Origin: Bacillota bacterium
GTDB lineage: Bacteria; Bacillota; Clostridia; Oscillospirales; Oscillospiraceae
Length of the DNA stretch: 64,000 bases
Direction: 5' to 3'
Assembly (NCBI GenBank): GCA_030535235.1
Contig: JAUNCL010000003.1
Location: 1 to 64,000 of the forward strand
The first letter of the stretch is position 1. Each line of letters begins with the position of its first letter. The translations under genes and the position numbers were made by a program. The notes below the pieces were generated by a model. It did no database searches, was not told the origin of the DNA, and was given only the letters and a program-made list of their open reading frames with translations. This document shows positions 18,818-26,446 of this stretch, piece after piece.

Positions 18818-19902
18818 TTCGCTGCGCCTCCTTTCTGTGCGGCCATGGCACGAACCTGAACATAAGTAAACGCCGGCATCTCCCGGGTGGTGATCACGTT
18901 ATGGGGGCAGACGTAGGAGCAGATGTTGCAGTCTTCGCAGCGGTCGGGGGTAATGACAGCGCGGCCATCCTCCAGGTGGATGAGCTGGTCGGGACAGTTG
19001 TCCACGCAGTCGCCGCAGCCGGCGCAGCCCACCCAGCAGAGCTGCTTGCGGGTCTCGGGGTCATCCTTGGATGCGCAGGGGACCAGCTTGGCGCCCTTGT
19101 AGGGCACGATGACGGGCAGCTCCTGGGGACAGACGTGGACGCAGGCGGTGCAGCCCACGCACTTCAGGTGGTCCACCTTTGCGGTGCCCTGCTCGATGTT
19201 GATGGCGTCGAAGCGGCAGGCCTTGGCGCAGTCGCCAAACCCGGCGCAGCCATAGGAGCAGTGGCCGTCCAGGTCCATCTTGGCGGCCTCACGGCAGTTG
19301 GTAGCGCCGGCAGCCACATAGACCTCGTGGTTGTGCCAGCCGCCACGGCAGCGGACAAAGGCGGTGGTGGATTTCAGTTCGGTCAGATCATGGTAGGTGT
19401 CCACAATGATCTTCTTCCGGCAGGAGACGGTGCAGGCAGCGCAGCCCACGCACTTCTCATAGTCGATCTGTGCGCAGTTGTCCACGATGGTGATGGCCTC
19501 CTGGGGGCAGGCCTCGGCGCAGTCGCCGCAGCCGATGCAGCTATGGCCGCACAGCCGCAGGGCCTTCTCCTCCTCGTCCTTGTTGGAGCACAGGACGAAG
19601 TTGGAGGCGTCCTCGGGGACCATGTGGATCAGGCCCTGGACGCAGGCAGCCACGCAGTCGCCGCAGCCGTCGCACTTTTCCTTGTCCAGCTTGACGGAGC
19701 CGTCCACGACGCTCAGAGCGCCCAGAGGACAGGCTGCCACGCAGGAACCGGCGCCCACACAGCCATAGGTACATTCCCCATCGGCGAAGCCGGCCTTGAC
19801 GGCCTCTTCGCAGGTGGCGTAGTACTTCAGGCGAGACTTACCGGCTGCGCAACCGGAACACTTGATAGAGGGGATCTGCTTTTCCAGATTGTTTGGTTGC
19901 AT
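18814..19902 (-). CDS. Tandem RnfB-like soluble polyferredoxin
   Basis: A 362-residue protein with no signal peptide or membrane helix. Residues 15-162 and 185-334 are two copies of the RnfB cluster architecture: a CTYGCVGAGSCVAAC-type motif, then CDGCGDCVAAC, CIGCGDCAEAC and CVGCAACTVSC, with the second copy having the same order. That predicts about eight [4Fe-4S] clusters. True RnfB proteins have one copy and a membrane anchor, both different here. The start at 19902 (MQPNNLEK) is chosen because the longer GTG version begins inside the AAGGA site; a GTG at 19914 is possible. It is first in the operon with PFOR and likely handles PFOR electrons. Confidence 0.88.
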   Translation of the reverse strand: MQPNNLEKQIPSIKCSGCAAGKSRLKYYATCEEAVKAGFADGECTYGCVGAGSCVAACPLGALSVVDGSVKLDKEKCDGCGDCVAACVQGLIHMVPEDASNFVLCSNKDEEEKALRLCGHSCIGCGDCAEACPQEAITIVDNCAQIDYEKCVGCAACTVSCRKKIIVDTYHDLTELKSTTAFVRCRGGWHNHEVYVAAGATNCREAAKMDLDGHCSYGCAGFGDCAKACRFDAINIEQGTAKVDHLKCVGCTACVHVCPQELPVIVPYKGAKLVPCASKDDPETRKQLCWVGCAGCGDCVDNCPDQLIHLEDGRAVITPDRCEDCNICSYVCPHNVITTREMPAFTYVQVRAMAAQKGGAAK

Positions 19903-19955
19903 ACGATATCTCACATCCTTCTATTGCATTGCGAGGTTGGTTAATTTCCACTGCC

Positions 19956-19984
19956 ATTATGGCCCTAAGAAAACAGAATGTCAA
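19956..19984 (-). promoter_or_regulatory. Promoter of the polyferredoxin-PFOR operon
   Basis: TTGACA (19979-19984), 17-bp spacer, CATAAT (19956-19961) on the minus strand, about 50 bases before the start codon. The rest of 19985-20120 is AT-rich with no other feature seen. Confidence 0.85.
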
Positions 19985-20122
19985 CATGATAAATAGTTTT
20001 TTTAGCTGTTTTACACCTTTTTTCTTGGTTCCTCTTCCTATTTTTTCTGAATTTGAGACTGCATTTTCATTAGCATTCGCTAACTTTCTTCCCTCCCCCA
20101 TCGGAGAGGCCGAGAAAGCCGC

Positions 20123-20151
20123 TTGACACTTTAGCTCCATAATGGTAAGTT
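20123..20151 (+). promoter_or_regulatory. Possible promoter of the DUF3870 gene
   Basis: TTGACA at 20123-20128 with a poor -10 (TAAGTT) after 17 bp. The -35 is convincing, the -10 is not. Confidence 0.45.
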
Positions 20152-20184
20152 TATGGCAAATGACCCCTTCGGAGGCGATCTGTC

Positions 20185-20532
20185 ATGGATACCATCTTTC
20201 TTTCCGGCTATGCCAAGCTCCCCGACAACACCACCGCCCAAAAGCTCTACAGCCACCTGGTCCTGGTGGTCACGGTCCGGGTCCCTGAGGGGATCATCCA
20301 GGATGTGGACTGCACCATGGCCACCGAGCTGGGCCGCAGGTTTGTCCGGGAGCTGCTCACCGGCTATGACCTCCGGCAAGGCCCGGACCCTCTGGTGGAG
20401 GCCCTGAACCGCAGCTACTACGGCCACCTGCGCAAGGCCCTGCAGACCTGCTTCAAGGGGATCTGCGCCCAGTACGGAGAGTATCTGCGGACCACCGGCG
20501 GTCTCCCCCGGGGAACCTCTGCCAGTATATGA
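20185..20532 (+). CDS. DUF3870 domain protein
   Basis: A 115-residue cytoplasmic protein. The opening FLSGYAKLPDNTTAQKLY and the central GIIQDVDCTMATELG and FVRELLTGYDL blocks match the DUF3870 family, found in Firmicutes and of unknown function. ATG 20185 follows GGAGG. It is transcribed divergently from the PFOR operon and ends at a strong terminator, so it is probably monocistronic. Confidence 0.8.
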   Translation: MDTIFLSGYAKLPDNTTAQKLYSHLVLVVTVRVPEGIIQDVDCTMATELGRRFVRELLTGYDLRQGPDPLVEALNRSYYGHLRKALQTCFKGICAQYGEYLRTTGGLPRGTSASI

Positions 20533-20582
20533 GCCAGTCCGCCGGGACGGAACCGTCCGGCAAACATTTTTTCCGGAATGCC

Positions 20583-20640
20583 AAGGACCCGGGGAAGCGG
20601 TTTTGTGTGCCGCTTCCCCGGGTCCTTTCTTTTTTTCTTT
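20583..20640 (+). terminator. Strong terminator after the DUF3870 gene
   Basis: Perfect 18-bp inverted repeat (20583-20600 with 20610-20627) followed by a T-rich run. The A-rich left side on the complementary strand means it may also serve the convergent deacetylase gene. Confidence 0.9.
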
Positions 20641-20644
20641 AATT

Positions 20645-21997
20645 TTATAAGGAGGGCGTCTCCTCCACCTCGGGGGCCTCCTCCGGGTTTGTCTCTGCGT
20701 CCGTCTCGGGGAAGGCGAAGTCACTCAGCCGGTGGAAGATGGCCGCGCCCATGGCCCGGGTGGCAACGTCATCGGGACGGAAGGCCCCGCCGGAGCCCTG
20801 CAGCAGACCCAGGGAGGAACACCGGGCCACCTCCTCCGCGGCCCAGTCGGCAATGGCATCCTTGTCCTGGTAGGCCGACAGGTCAAAGGCGTCCCCCTCC
20901 GCCCCCTTGAGTTTGGCGTACCGCCCCAGGGCCACAGCCATCTGCTGGCGGGTCAGGGGGGTGTTCACCCCGAAGCTGCCGTCCTCCAGGCCCACCATGA
21001 TGCCGGTCTCTTTTGCCCAGGCGGCATAGGGGGCGGCGTAGTGTCCGGCGGGAATGTCAGAGAAGCCGGAGGGAGTCTCCCCCGCCTCTACCCCAGCCAG
21101 ACGGCCCAGGACGGTGACGAACATCCCCCGGGTCAGGGGGAACTGGGGGGTGAACTCCCCATATTCGTTGCCGGTCATCAGCCCGGTTTCCCGCGCCCAG
21201 GAGATATCCCCCCAGGCCCAGTGGGTGTTCAGCTTGGACTCATCCCAGTACAATTCCCGCTCACACCGGTTGACCCCGGTGTTTTTTGCGCTGTAGTAGA
21301 TCTGGCCGGCCACCGGGGTGATCCCCCGCCGCCAGAAGAGTTCCTCCACCGTGACCAGCTCAAAGCCCCGCTCGTCCAGCTTGGTCAGCAGGGCGTCCAG
21401 GCCTTGGGCCGTGGTCTTGTGGGTCTCGTGGAGGATGACGATATCCCCGTCCTGGAGGACATTCCCGGTGTAGCTCACCAACCGGGCGGCGTTCTGATAC
21501 TTCCAGTCCCCGGAGTCCACCGTGCACCAGATCATCGGCACGCCCGCCACCTCCGCCACCCGGTTATTAAAGCTGCCGTAGGGCGGGCGGAGATAGAAGC
21601 CTGTAGAGCCGGTGCCGGTCAGGCCGGTGACCTCCGTCAGAGCCTGGGCCGTACCGGTGACCTCCCGGCGGATGAGGGCATCGGAGCTCTTGGCCAGGTA
21701 GGGATGGTTATAGGTGTGGTTGCCGATCTGGTGGCCCTCCGCCGCCATCCGGCGGACCTGATCTGCATAGGTGCGGACCTTGTAGCCGTTCATGAAAAAG
21801 GTGGCCTTGGCCCCGTGCTTCTGCAAAACGTCCAGAATGGCATCGGAGTAGGGGCCCGGGCCGTCATCAAAGGTCAGGCAGGCCAGCTTCTGCCCGGGCC
21901 GGTCATAGGCCGAAGCCCCGAAGGCCGTGGGCATCAGGTTCAGGGCCAACATCAGGGTCAGCAGGACCGTGAATAATCGAATCGCAGGTTTCTTCAT
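20645..21997 (-). CDS. Secreted polysaccharide deacetylase with C-terminal SLH repeats
   Basis: A 450-residue exported protein. A signal peptide ends near TAFGASA. Residues 35-215 form a NodB domain: CLTFDDGPGPYS (catalytic and metal Asp), GHQIGNHTYNHPYL (metal His pair), FYLRPPYGSFN, and ILHETHKTT. Metal and catalytic residues look intact, so activity on peptidoglycan GlcNAc or a similar N-acetyl sugar is likely. Residues from about 255 carry three SLH-like repeats (WAWGDISWARETGLM, YAAWAKETGIMVG, EEVARCSSLGLLQG), which would anchor it to the wall. The acidic tail is Glu-rich. Confidence 0.92.
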   Translation of the reverse strand: MKKPAIRLFTVLLTLMLALNLMPTAFGASAYDRPGQKLACLTFDDGPGPYSDAILDVLQKHGAKATFFMNGYKVRTYADQVRRMAAEGHQIGNHTYNHPYLAKSSDALIRREVTGTAQALTEVTGLTGTGSTGFYLRPPYGSFNNRVAEVAGVPMIWCTVDSGDWKYQNAARLVSYTGNVLQDGDIVILHETHKTTAQGLDALLTKLDERGFELVTVEELFWRRGITPVAGQIYYSAKNTGVNRCERELYWDESKLNTHWAWGDISWARETGLMTGNEYGEFTPQFPLTRGMFVTVLGRLAGVEAGETPSGFSDIPAGHYAAPYAAWAKETGIMVGLEDGSFGVNTPLTRQQMAVALGRYAKLKGAEGDAFDLSAYQDKDAIADWAAEEVARCSSLGLLQGSGGAFRPDDVATRAMGAAIFHRLSDFAFPETDAETNPEEAPEVEETPSL

Positions 21998-22050
21998 GGG
22001 CGATCACTCTCTTTCTCTCCCCTGCCGCTGTTCGGCAGGGTTTTTCTCTT

Positions 22051-22079
22051 ACTCTACCCCGTTCTGTCAGAATCGTCAA
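22051..22079 (-). promoter_or_regulatory. Promoter of the deacetylase gene
   Basis: TTGACG (22074-22079), 17-bp spacer, TAGAGT (22051-22056) on the minus strand, about 50 bases before the start codon. Confidence 0.6.
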
Positions 22080-22124
22080 CAACAAAAGGGAAACAAACCC
22101 CCACCCTCCTGTTCAAAATCACCA

Positions 22125-22176
22125 TTGACGATTGGAGTCCCCGGCTGTAAAATGTACGTTACCAAATAGTTTGCTA
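22125..22176 (+). promoter_or_regulatory. Promoter and putative operator of the marR-ABC operon
   Basis: TTGACG (22125-22130), 17-bp spacer, TAAAAT (22148-22153). Immediately downstream, overlapping the expected start site, is an imperfect inverted repeat TACCAAA-tag-TTTGCTA at 22160-22176. Its position fits autorepression by the MarR protein; binding is inferred. Confidence 0.7.
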
Positions 22177-22203
22177 CCGAACTTTTAAAAGGAGGGACTG
22201 CCC

Positions 22204-22704
22204 ATGCAGCTTCCCGATCAAGCCCACACCTTTGTTGGCCCCCGGTTCAAATATCTGACCCACGCCTTCACCCGGAAATTTACGGAAATCGCCCGGGAGA
22301 TGGGCGCCGAGGAGCCCTCCATGATGCACAGTCACATCATGGGGTACCTCTATTGGCGCGATCAGGACGATATCTTTCAGCGGGATATTGAGGAAACCTT
22401 CAACATCACCCGCTCCTCAGTCACCGGTCTGGTCAAGCTCATGGAGAAAAAGGGGTACATTTCCCGCCAGAGTGTGGAGGGAGACGCCCGGCTGAAAAAG
22501 CTCACCCTCACCCCTCTGGGGCGGGCCTCCTGTGAGCGTACCATTGCCGCCATGAACCGGGTGGAAGCCCTGGCCATCCAGGGGCTCAGCGAGGAACAGT
22601 TAAAAACTTTCCTCTCCATCTGCGACATCATCCAAGAAAATCTGACAGACAAAAAGGAGTGTATCCATGCTAAAAACCATTGCGTCCCAGATCAAGGAAT
22701 TTAA
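22204..22704 (+). CDS. MarR-family transcriptional regulator
   Basis: A 166-residue winged-helix protein. Residues 60-110 contain the DNA-recognition region (DIEETFNITRSSVTGLVKLMEKKGYISR) and the wing (EGDARLKKLTLTPLG). It is the first gene before two ABC half-transporters and its 3' end overlaps the next gene by 38 bases, so it is translated together with the transporter. The usual logic is repression relieved by a small-molecule ligand that the pump exports; the ligand is unknown. ATG 22204 follows AAAAGGAGGG. Confidence 0.92.
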   Translation: MQLPDQAHTFVGPRFKYLTHAFTRKFTEIAREMGAEEPSMMHSHIMGYLYWRDQDDIFQRDIEETFNITRSSVTGLVKLMEKKGYISRQSVEGDARLKKLTLTPLGRASCERTIAAMNRVEALAIQGLSEEQLKTFLSICDIIQENLTDKKECIHAKNHCVPDQGI

Positions 22705-24415
22705 ACGGGACTCCATCCTCACCCCCCTGTTCATGCTGGCGGAGGTGGCCACGGAGATGATCATCCCCCTGCTTATGGCCTCCATCATCGACAAGGGCGT
22801 GGAGGCCGGGGACCTGGGCCACATCCAGCGCACCGGCCTGTGGATGCTCCTCATCGCCCTGGTGAGCCTCATCGTGGGCGTCCTGGGGGCCAAGTTCGGC
22901 GCCCGGGCCTCGGCGGGTCTGGCCCGCAACCTGCGCCAGGCCATGTATGAGAACATCCAGACCTTCTCCTTCTCCAACATCGACAAGTTCAGCACCTCCG
23001 GCCTCATCACCCGGCTGACCACCGACGTGACCAACATCCAGAACGCCTTTATGATGATCCTGCGGATGTGCACCCGGGCGGCCTCCTCTCTGGTGGTGGC
23101 CATGGTGGTGGTCTTCCTCATCAGCCCCCGGCTGGCCAGCGTCTATCTGGGGGCCGTGGTGGTGCTGGGCGTGGTCATGTACTTCATCATCACCAAGGTG
23201 ATGGTCCACTTTAAGCAGGTCTTTCGGAAGTACGACGACCTGAACGCCAGTGTCCAGGAGAACGTCTCCGCCATCCGGGTGGTGAAGGCCTACGTCCGGG
23301 AGGACCACGAGACCGAAAAGTTCCAGACAGCTTCCGGAAACATCTACCACCGGTTCCTCTCCGCCGAAAAGATCATGTCCTGGGTCTCCCCCCTGATGAC
23401 CGCCACCGTATACACCTGTATCCTCCTCATCAGCTGGCTGGGCGCCCACATGATCGTCTCCAGCACCCTCACCACCGGCGAGCTTATGAGCCTGCTCACC
23501 TACTGCATGAACATCCTCATGAGCCTGATGATGCTCTCCATGGTCTTCGTGATGATCTCCATGAGCATCGCCAGCGCGGAGCGCATCTCCGAGGTCCTCA
23601 ACGAAAAGCCCGACCTCTCCAACCCGGAGAGCCCCGTCCACCAGGTCCCCGACGGCTCCGTGGAGTTTAAGGATGTGGCCTTCTCCTACAAGAAGAACGC
23701 CGAGGAGCCGGTTCTGAAAGACATCACCTTCTCCGTTCGGGCCGGGGAGACCATCGGCATCATCGGCGGCACCGGCAGCGCCAAAACCAGCCTGGTGAAC
23801 CTCATCAGCCGCCTGTACGACGTGACGGAAGGCCAGGTGCTGGTGGGCGGCCGGGACGTGCGGGAGTACGACATGGAGGCCCTGCGCAACCAGGTCTCCG
23901 TGGTCCTCCAGAAGAACGTCCTCTTCTCCGGCACCATCCTGGACAATCTGCGGTGGGGCGACGAGAACGCCACCCTGGAGGACTGCGTCCGGGCCTGCAA
24001 ACTGGCCTGCGCCGACGAGTTCATCCAGAAAATGCCCGACGGCTACGACACCTATATCGAGCAGGGCGGCACCAACGTCTCCGGCGGCCAGAAGCAGCGG
24101 CTGTGCATCGCCCGGGCGCTGCTGAAAAAGCCCAGGGTCCTTATCCTGGACGACTCCACCTCCGCCGTGGACACCGCCACCGACGCCAAAATCCGGGCCG
24201 CCTTTGCCCAGGAGATCCCCAACACCACCAAATTTATCATCGCCCAGCGGGTCTCCAGCGTTTCTGGGGCCGACCGCATCTTGGTGCTGGACAACGGCCG
24301 CATCAACGGCTTCGACACCCATGAAAACCTGCTGGCCACCAACGAGATCTACCGGGACGTCTACCAGTCCCAGACCAACGGCGGCGGCGACTTTGACGAA
24401 GGAGGCGACGACTGA
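22667..24415 (+). CDS. ABC exporter half-transporter with degenerate catalytic site
   Basis: A 582-residue protein: six-helix exporter domain (residues 15-300) and nucleotide-binding domain (about 330-560). Walker A is IIGGTGSAKTS, the signature is NVSGGQKQRLCIAR, and Walker B reads LILDDSTSAVD, where Asp replaces the usual catalytic Glu. That marks the half with the weak ATP site of a heterodimeric exporter. The partner follows directly with a one-base overlap (TGATG). Substrates are probably drugs, lipids or peptides. ATG 22667 follows AAAAAGGAG. Confidence 0.92.
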   Translation: MLKTIASQIKEFKRDSILTPLFMLAEVATEMIIPLLMASIIDKGVEAGDLGHIQRTGLWMLLIALVSLIVGVLGAKFGARASAGLARNLRQAMYENIQTFSFSNIDKFSTSGLITRLTTDVTNIQNAFMMILRMCTRAASSLVVAMVVVFLISPRLASVYLGAVVVLGVVMYFIITKVMVHFKQVFRKYDDLNASVQENVSAIRVVKAYVREDHETEKFQTASGNIYHRFLSAEKIMSWVSPLMTATVYTCILLISWLGAHMIVSSTLTTGELMSLLTYCMNILMSLMMLSMVFVMISMSIASAERISEVLNEKPDLSNPESPVHQVPDGSVEFKDVAFSYKKNAEEPVLKDITFSVRAGETIGIIGGTGSAKTSLVNLISRLYDVTEGQVLVGGRDVREYDMEALRNQVSVVLQKNVLFSGTILDNLRWGDENATLEDCVRACKLACADEFIQKMPDGYDTYIEQGGTNVSGGQKQRLCIARALLKKPRVLILDDSTSAVDTATDAKIRAAFAQEIPNTTKFIIAQRVSSVSGADRILVLDNGRINGFDTHENLLATNEIYRDVYQSQTNGGGDFDEGGDD

Positions 24416-26352
24416 TGGCAGCACAGACGAGAACACAGCGGGGCCCCCACGGTCCCCGGGGACGGGGACCCCGGCCCAAGCTGGAGCACCCCCGCCAGAC
24501 CCTGGGTCGGGTGCTGAGCTATGTGGGTCGAAAGTACCGACTCCACCTGATCGCGGTGGTCATCTGCATCTTTGTCAGCGTTCTGGCCTCGGTCCAGGGG
24601 ACCCTGTTCATGAAGACCCTCATCGACAGCTATATCGTCCCCCTGGTGAAGGACGTCCAGGCCGGGCTGCCGGCGGACTTCTCCGGCCTGACCCGGGCCA
24701 TCGCCCGGGTGGCCCTCTTCTACCTGTGCGGTGTGGCGGCCTCCTTTGCCCAGAGCCGTTTGATGATCTACGTGACCCAGGGCACCCTCCGGGACCTGCG
24801 CAACGACATGTTTCAGCACATGCAGCGGCTGCCCATCCGGTATTTTGACACCCACGCCCACGGGGATATCATGTCCATCTACACCAACGACATCGACACC
24901 CTCCGCCAGATGATCAGCCAGAGCATGCCCCAGCTCCTCAACTGCTCCATCACCATTGTGAGCGTGCTGGCCTCCATGCTGGTCCTCAGCATTCCCCTCA
25001 CCGGCCTGACCCTGGTGATGGTGGCGGTGATGCTCCTGGCCACCAAGAAGTTCGCCGGGGCTTCCGGCCGGTACTTTGTGGCCCAGCAGCGGGACCTGGG
25101 CAGCCTCAACGGCTTCATTGAGGAGATGATGGAGGGCCAGAAGGTGGTCAAGGTCTTCTGCCGGGAGGAGAAAAATATCGAGGAGTTCACCCGCCGCAAC
25201 GACGCCCTCTTCCACTCCGCCAACAACGCCAACGCCTTCTCCAACATGCTCATGCCGGTCTCCGGCCAGTTGGGGAACATCAGCTACGTCCTCTGTGCAG
25301 TGGTAGGCGGTGCTCTGGCCCTGAACGGGGTGGGCGGCTTCACCCTGGGCGGGCTGGCCAGCTTCCTTCAGTTCAACAAGAGCTTTAATATGCCCATCAC
25401 CCAGATCAGTATGCAGCTCAACGCCATTGTCATGGCTCTGGCCGGCGCCGACCGGATCTTTAAGCTCCTGGACGAGACCCCCGAAACCGACGAAGGGAAC
25501 GTCACCCTGGTCAACGCCAAGGAGAACCCCGACGGCACCCTGACGGAGACCGACCAGCGCACCAACCTGTGGGCCTGGAAGCGGCCCACCCAGGACGGCG
25601 CCGAGTATATTCAGGTCCGGGGCGATGTAACCTTTGACGATGTGGACTTCGGCTACACCCCGGAGAAGATCGTCCTCCACAACGTGAAGCTCTACGCCAC
25701 CCCCGGCCAGAAGATCGCCTTTGTTGGCTCCACCGGCGCGGGCAAGACCACCATCACCAACCTGATTAACCGGTTCTACGACATTCAGGACGGAAAGATC
25801 CGCTACGACGGGGTGAACATCAACAAGATCAAGAAGGACGATCTCCGCCGTTCCCTGGGCATCGTCCTCCAGGACACCCACCTCTTCACCGGCACGGTGA
25901 TGGAGAACATCCGCTACGGCCGGCTGGACGCCCGGGACGAGGAGTGCATCGCCGCCGCCCAGCTGGCCAACGCCCACGGGTTCATTACCCGTCTGCCCCA
26001 GGGTTATGACACCATGCTCCACGGGGACGGCGCCAACCTGAGCCAGGGCCAGCGGCAGCTGCTGGCCATCGCCCGGGCCGCCGTGGCCGACCCGCCGGTG
26101 CTCATTCTGGACGAGGCCACCTCCTCCATCGACACCCGCACGGAAATGCTGGTCCAGCAGGGCATGGACGGCCTGATGTACGGCCGGACCACCTTTGTCA
26201 TTGCCCACCGGCTGTCCACAGTGCGCAACGCCGACTGCATCATGGTGCTGGAGGCCGGCCGCATCATTGAGCGGGGCAGCCACGAGGAGCTGATGGAGAA
26301 GAAGGGCCGGTACTACCAGCTCTACACGGGCAATGCCCCCATCAGCAGTTAA
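24415..26352 (+). CDS. ABC exporter half-transporter with canonical catalytic site
   Basis: A 645-residue partner. A basic, proline/glycine-rich N-terminus of about 35 residues is followed by six membrane helices and the nucleotide-binding domain. Walker A is VGSTGAGKTT, the signature NLSQGQRQLLAIAR and Walker B LILDEATSSID with the catalytic Glu, followed by the H-loop VIAHRLST. Together with the previous gene it forms one asymmetric pump. The linker before the ATPase (about residues 355-395) is longer than usual and charged. Confidence 0.93.
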   Translation: MAAQTRTQRGPHGPRGRGPRPKLEHPRQTLGRVLSYVGRKYRLHLIAVVICIFVSVLASVQGTLFMKTLIDSYIVPLVKDVQAGLPADFSGLTRAIARVALFYLCGVAASFAQSRLMIYVTQGTLRDLRNDMFQHMQRLPIRYFDTHAHGDIMSIYTNDIDTLRQMISQSMPQLLNCSITIVSVLASMLVLSIPLTGLTLVMVAVMLLATKKFAGASGRYFVAQQRDLGSLNGFIEEMMEGQKVVKVFCREEKNIEEFTRRNDALFHSANNANAFSNMLMPVSGQLGNISYVLCAVVGGALALNGVGGFTLGGLASFLQFNKSFNMPITQISMQLNAIVMALAGADRIFKLLDETPETDEGNVTLVNAKENPDGTLTETDQRTNLWAWKRPTQDGAEYIQVRGDVTFDDVDFGYTPEKIVLHNVKLYATPGQKIAFVGSTGAGKTTITNLINRFYDIQDGKIRYDGVNINKIKKDDLRRSLGIVLQDTHLFTGTVMENIRYGRLDARDEECIAAAQLANAHGFITRLPQGYDTMLHGDGANLSQGQRQLLAIARAAVADPPVLILDEATSSIDTRTEMLVQQGMDGLMYGRTTFVIAHRLSTVRNADCIMVLEAGRIIERGSHEELMEKKGRYYQLYTGNAPISS

Positions 26353-26365
26353 ATCTACACCCAAA

Positions 26366-26402
26366 GAAACGCCTTCCTTTTGACAAGGGGGGCGTTTCGT
26401 GT
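26366..26402 (+). terminator. Terminator after the ABC operon
   Basis: GAAACGCC (26366-26373) pairs with GGCGTTTC (26391-26398); the tail is only moderately T-rich. Confidence 0.55.
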
Positions 26403-26446
26403 TACTCTGCCCATATACAATACACATCGACAAAGAAGGAATTTTC

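Noticed and set aside
15575-18859. Very long reading frame on the plus strand opposite nifJ (and others opposite the ABC genes, trpE and glmS).
   Set aside because: In GC-rich genes with strong third-position bias the complementary strand is often free of stops. These frames have no family match, no ribosome-binding site, and lie fully across clearly real genes.
22204-22704. MarR gene as a pseudogene because it overlaps the ABC gene.
   Set aside because: The frame is intact with the full winged helix, and a 38-base overlap is consistent with coupling.
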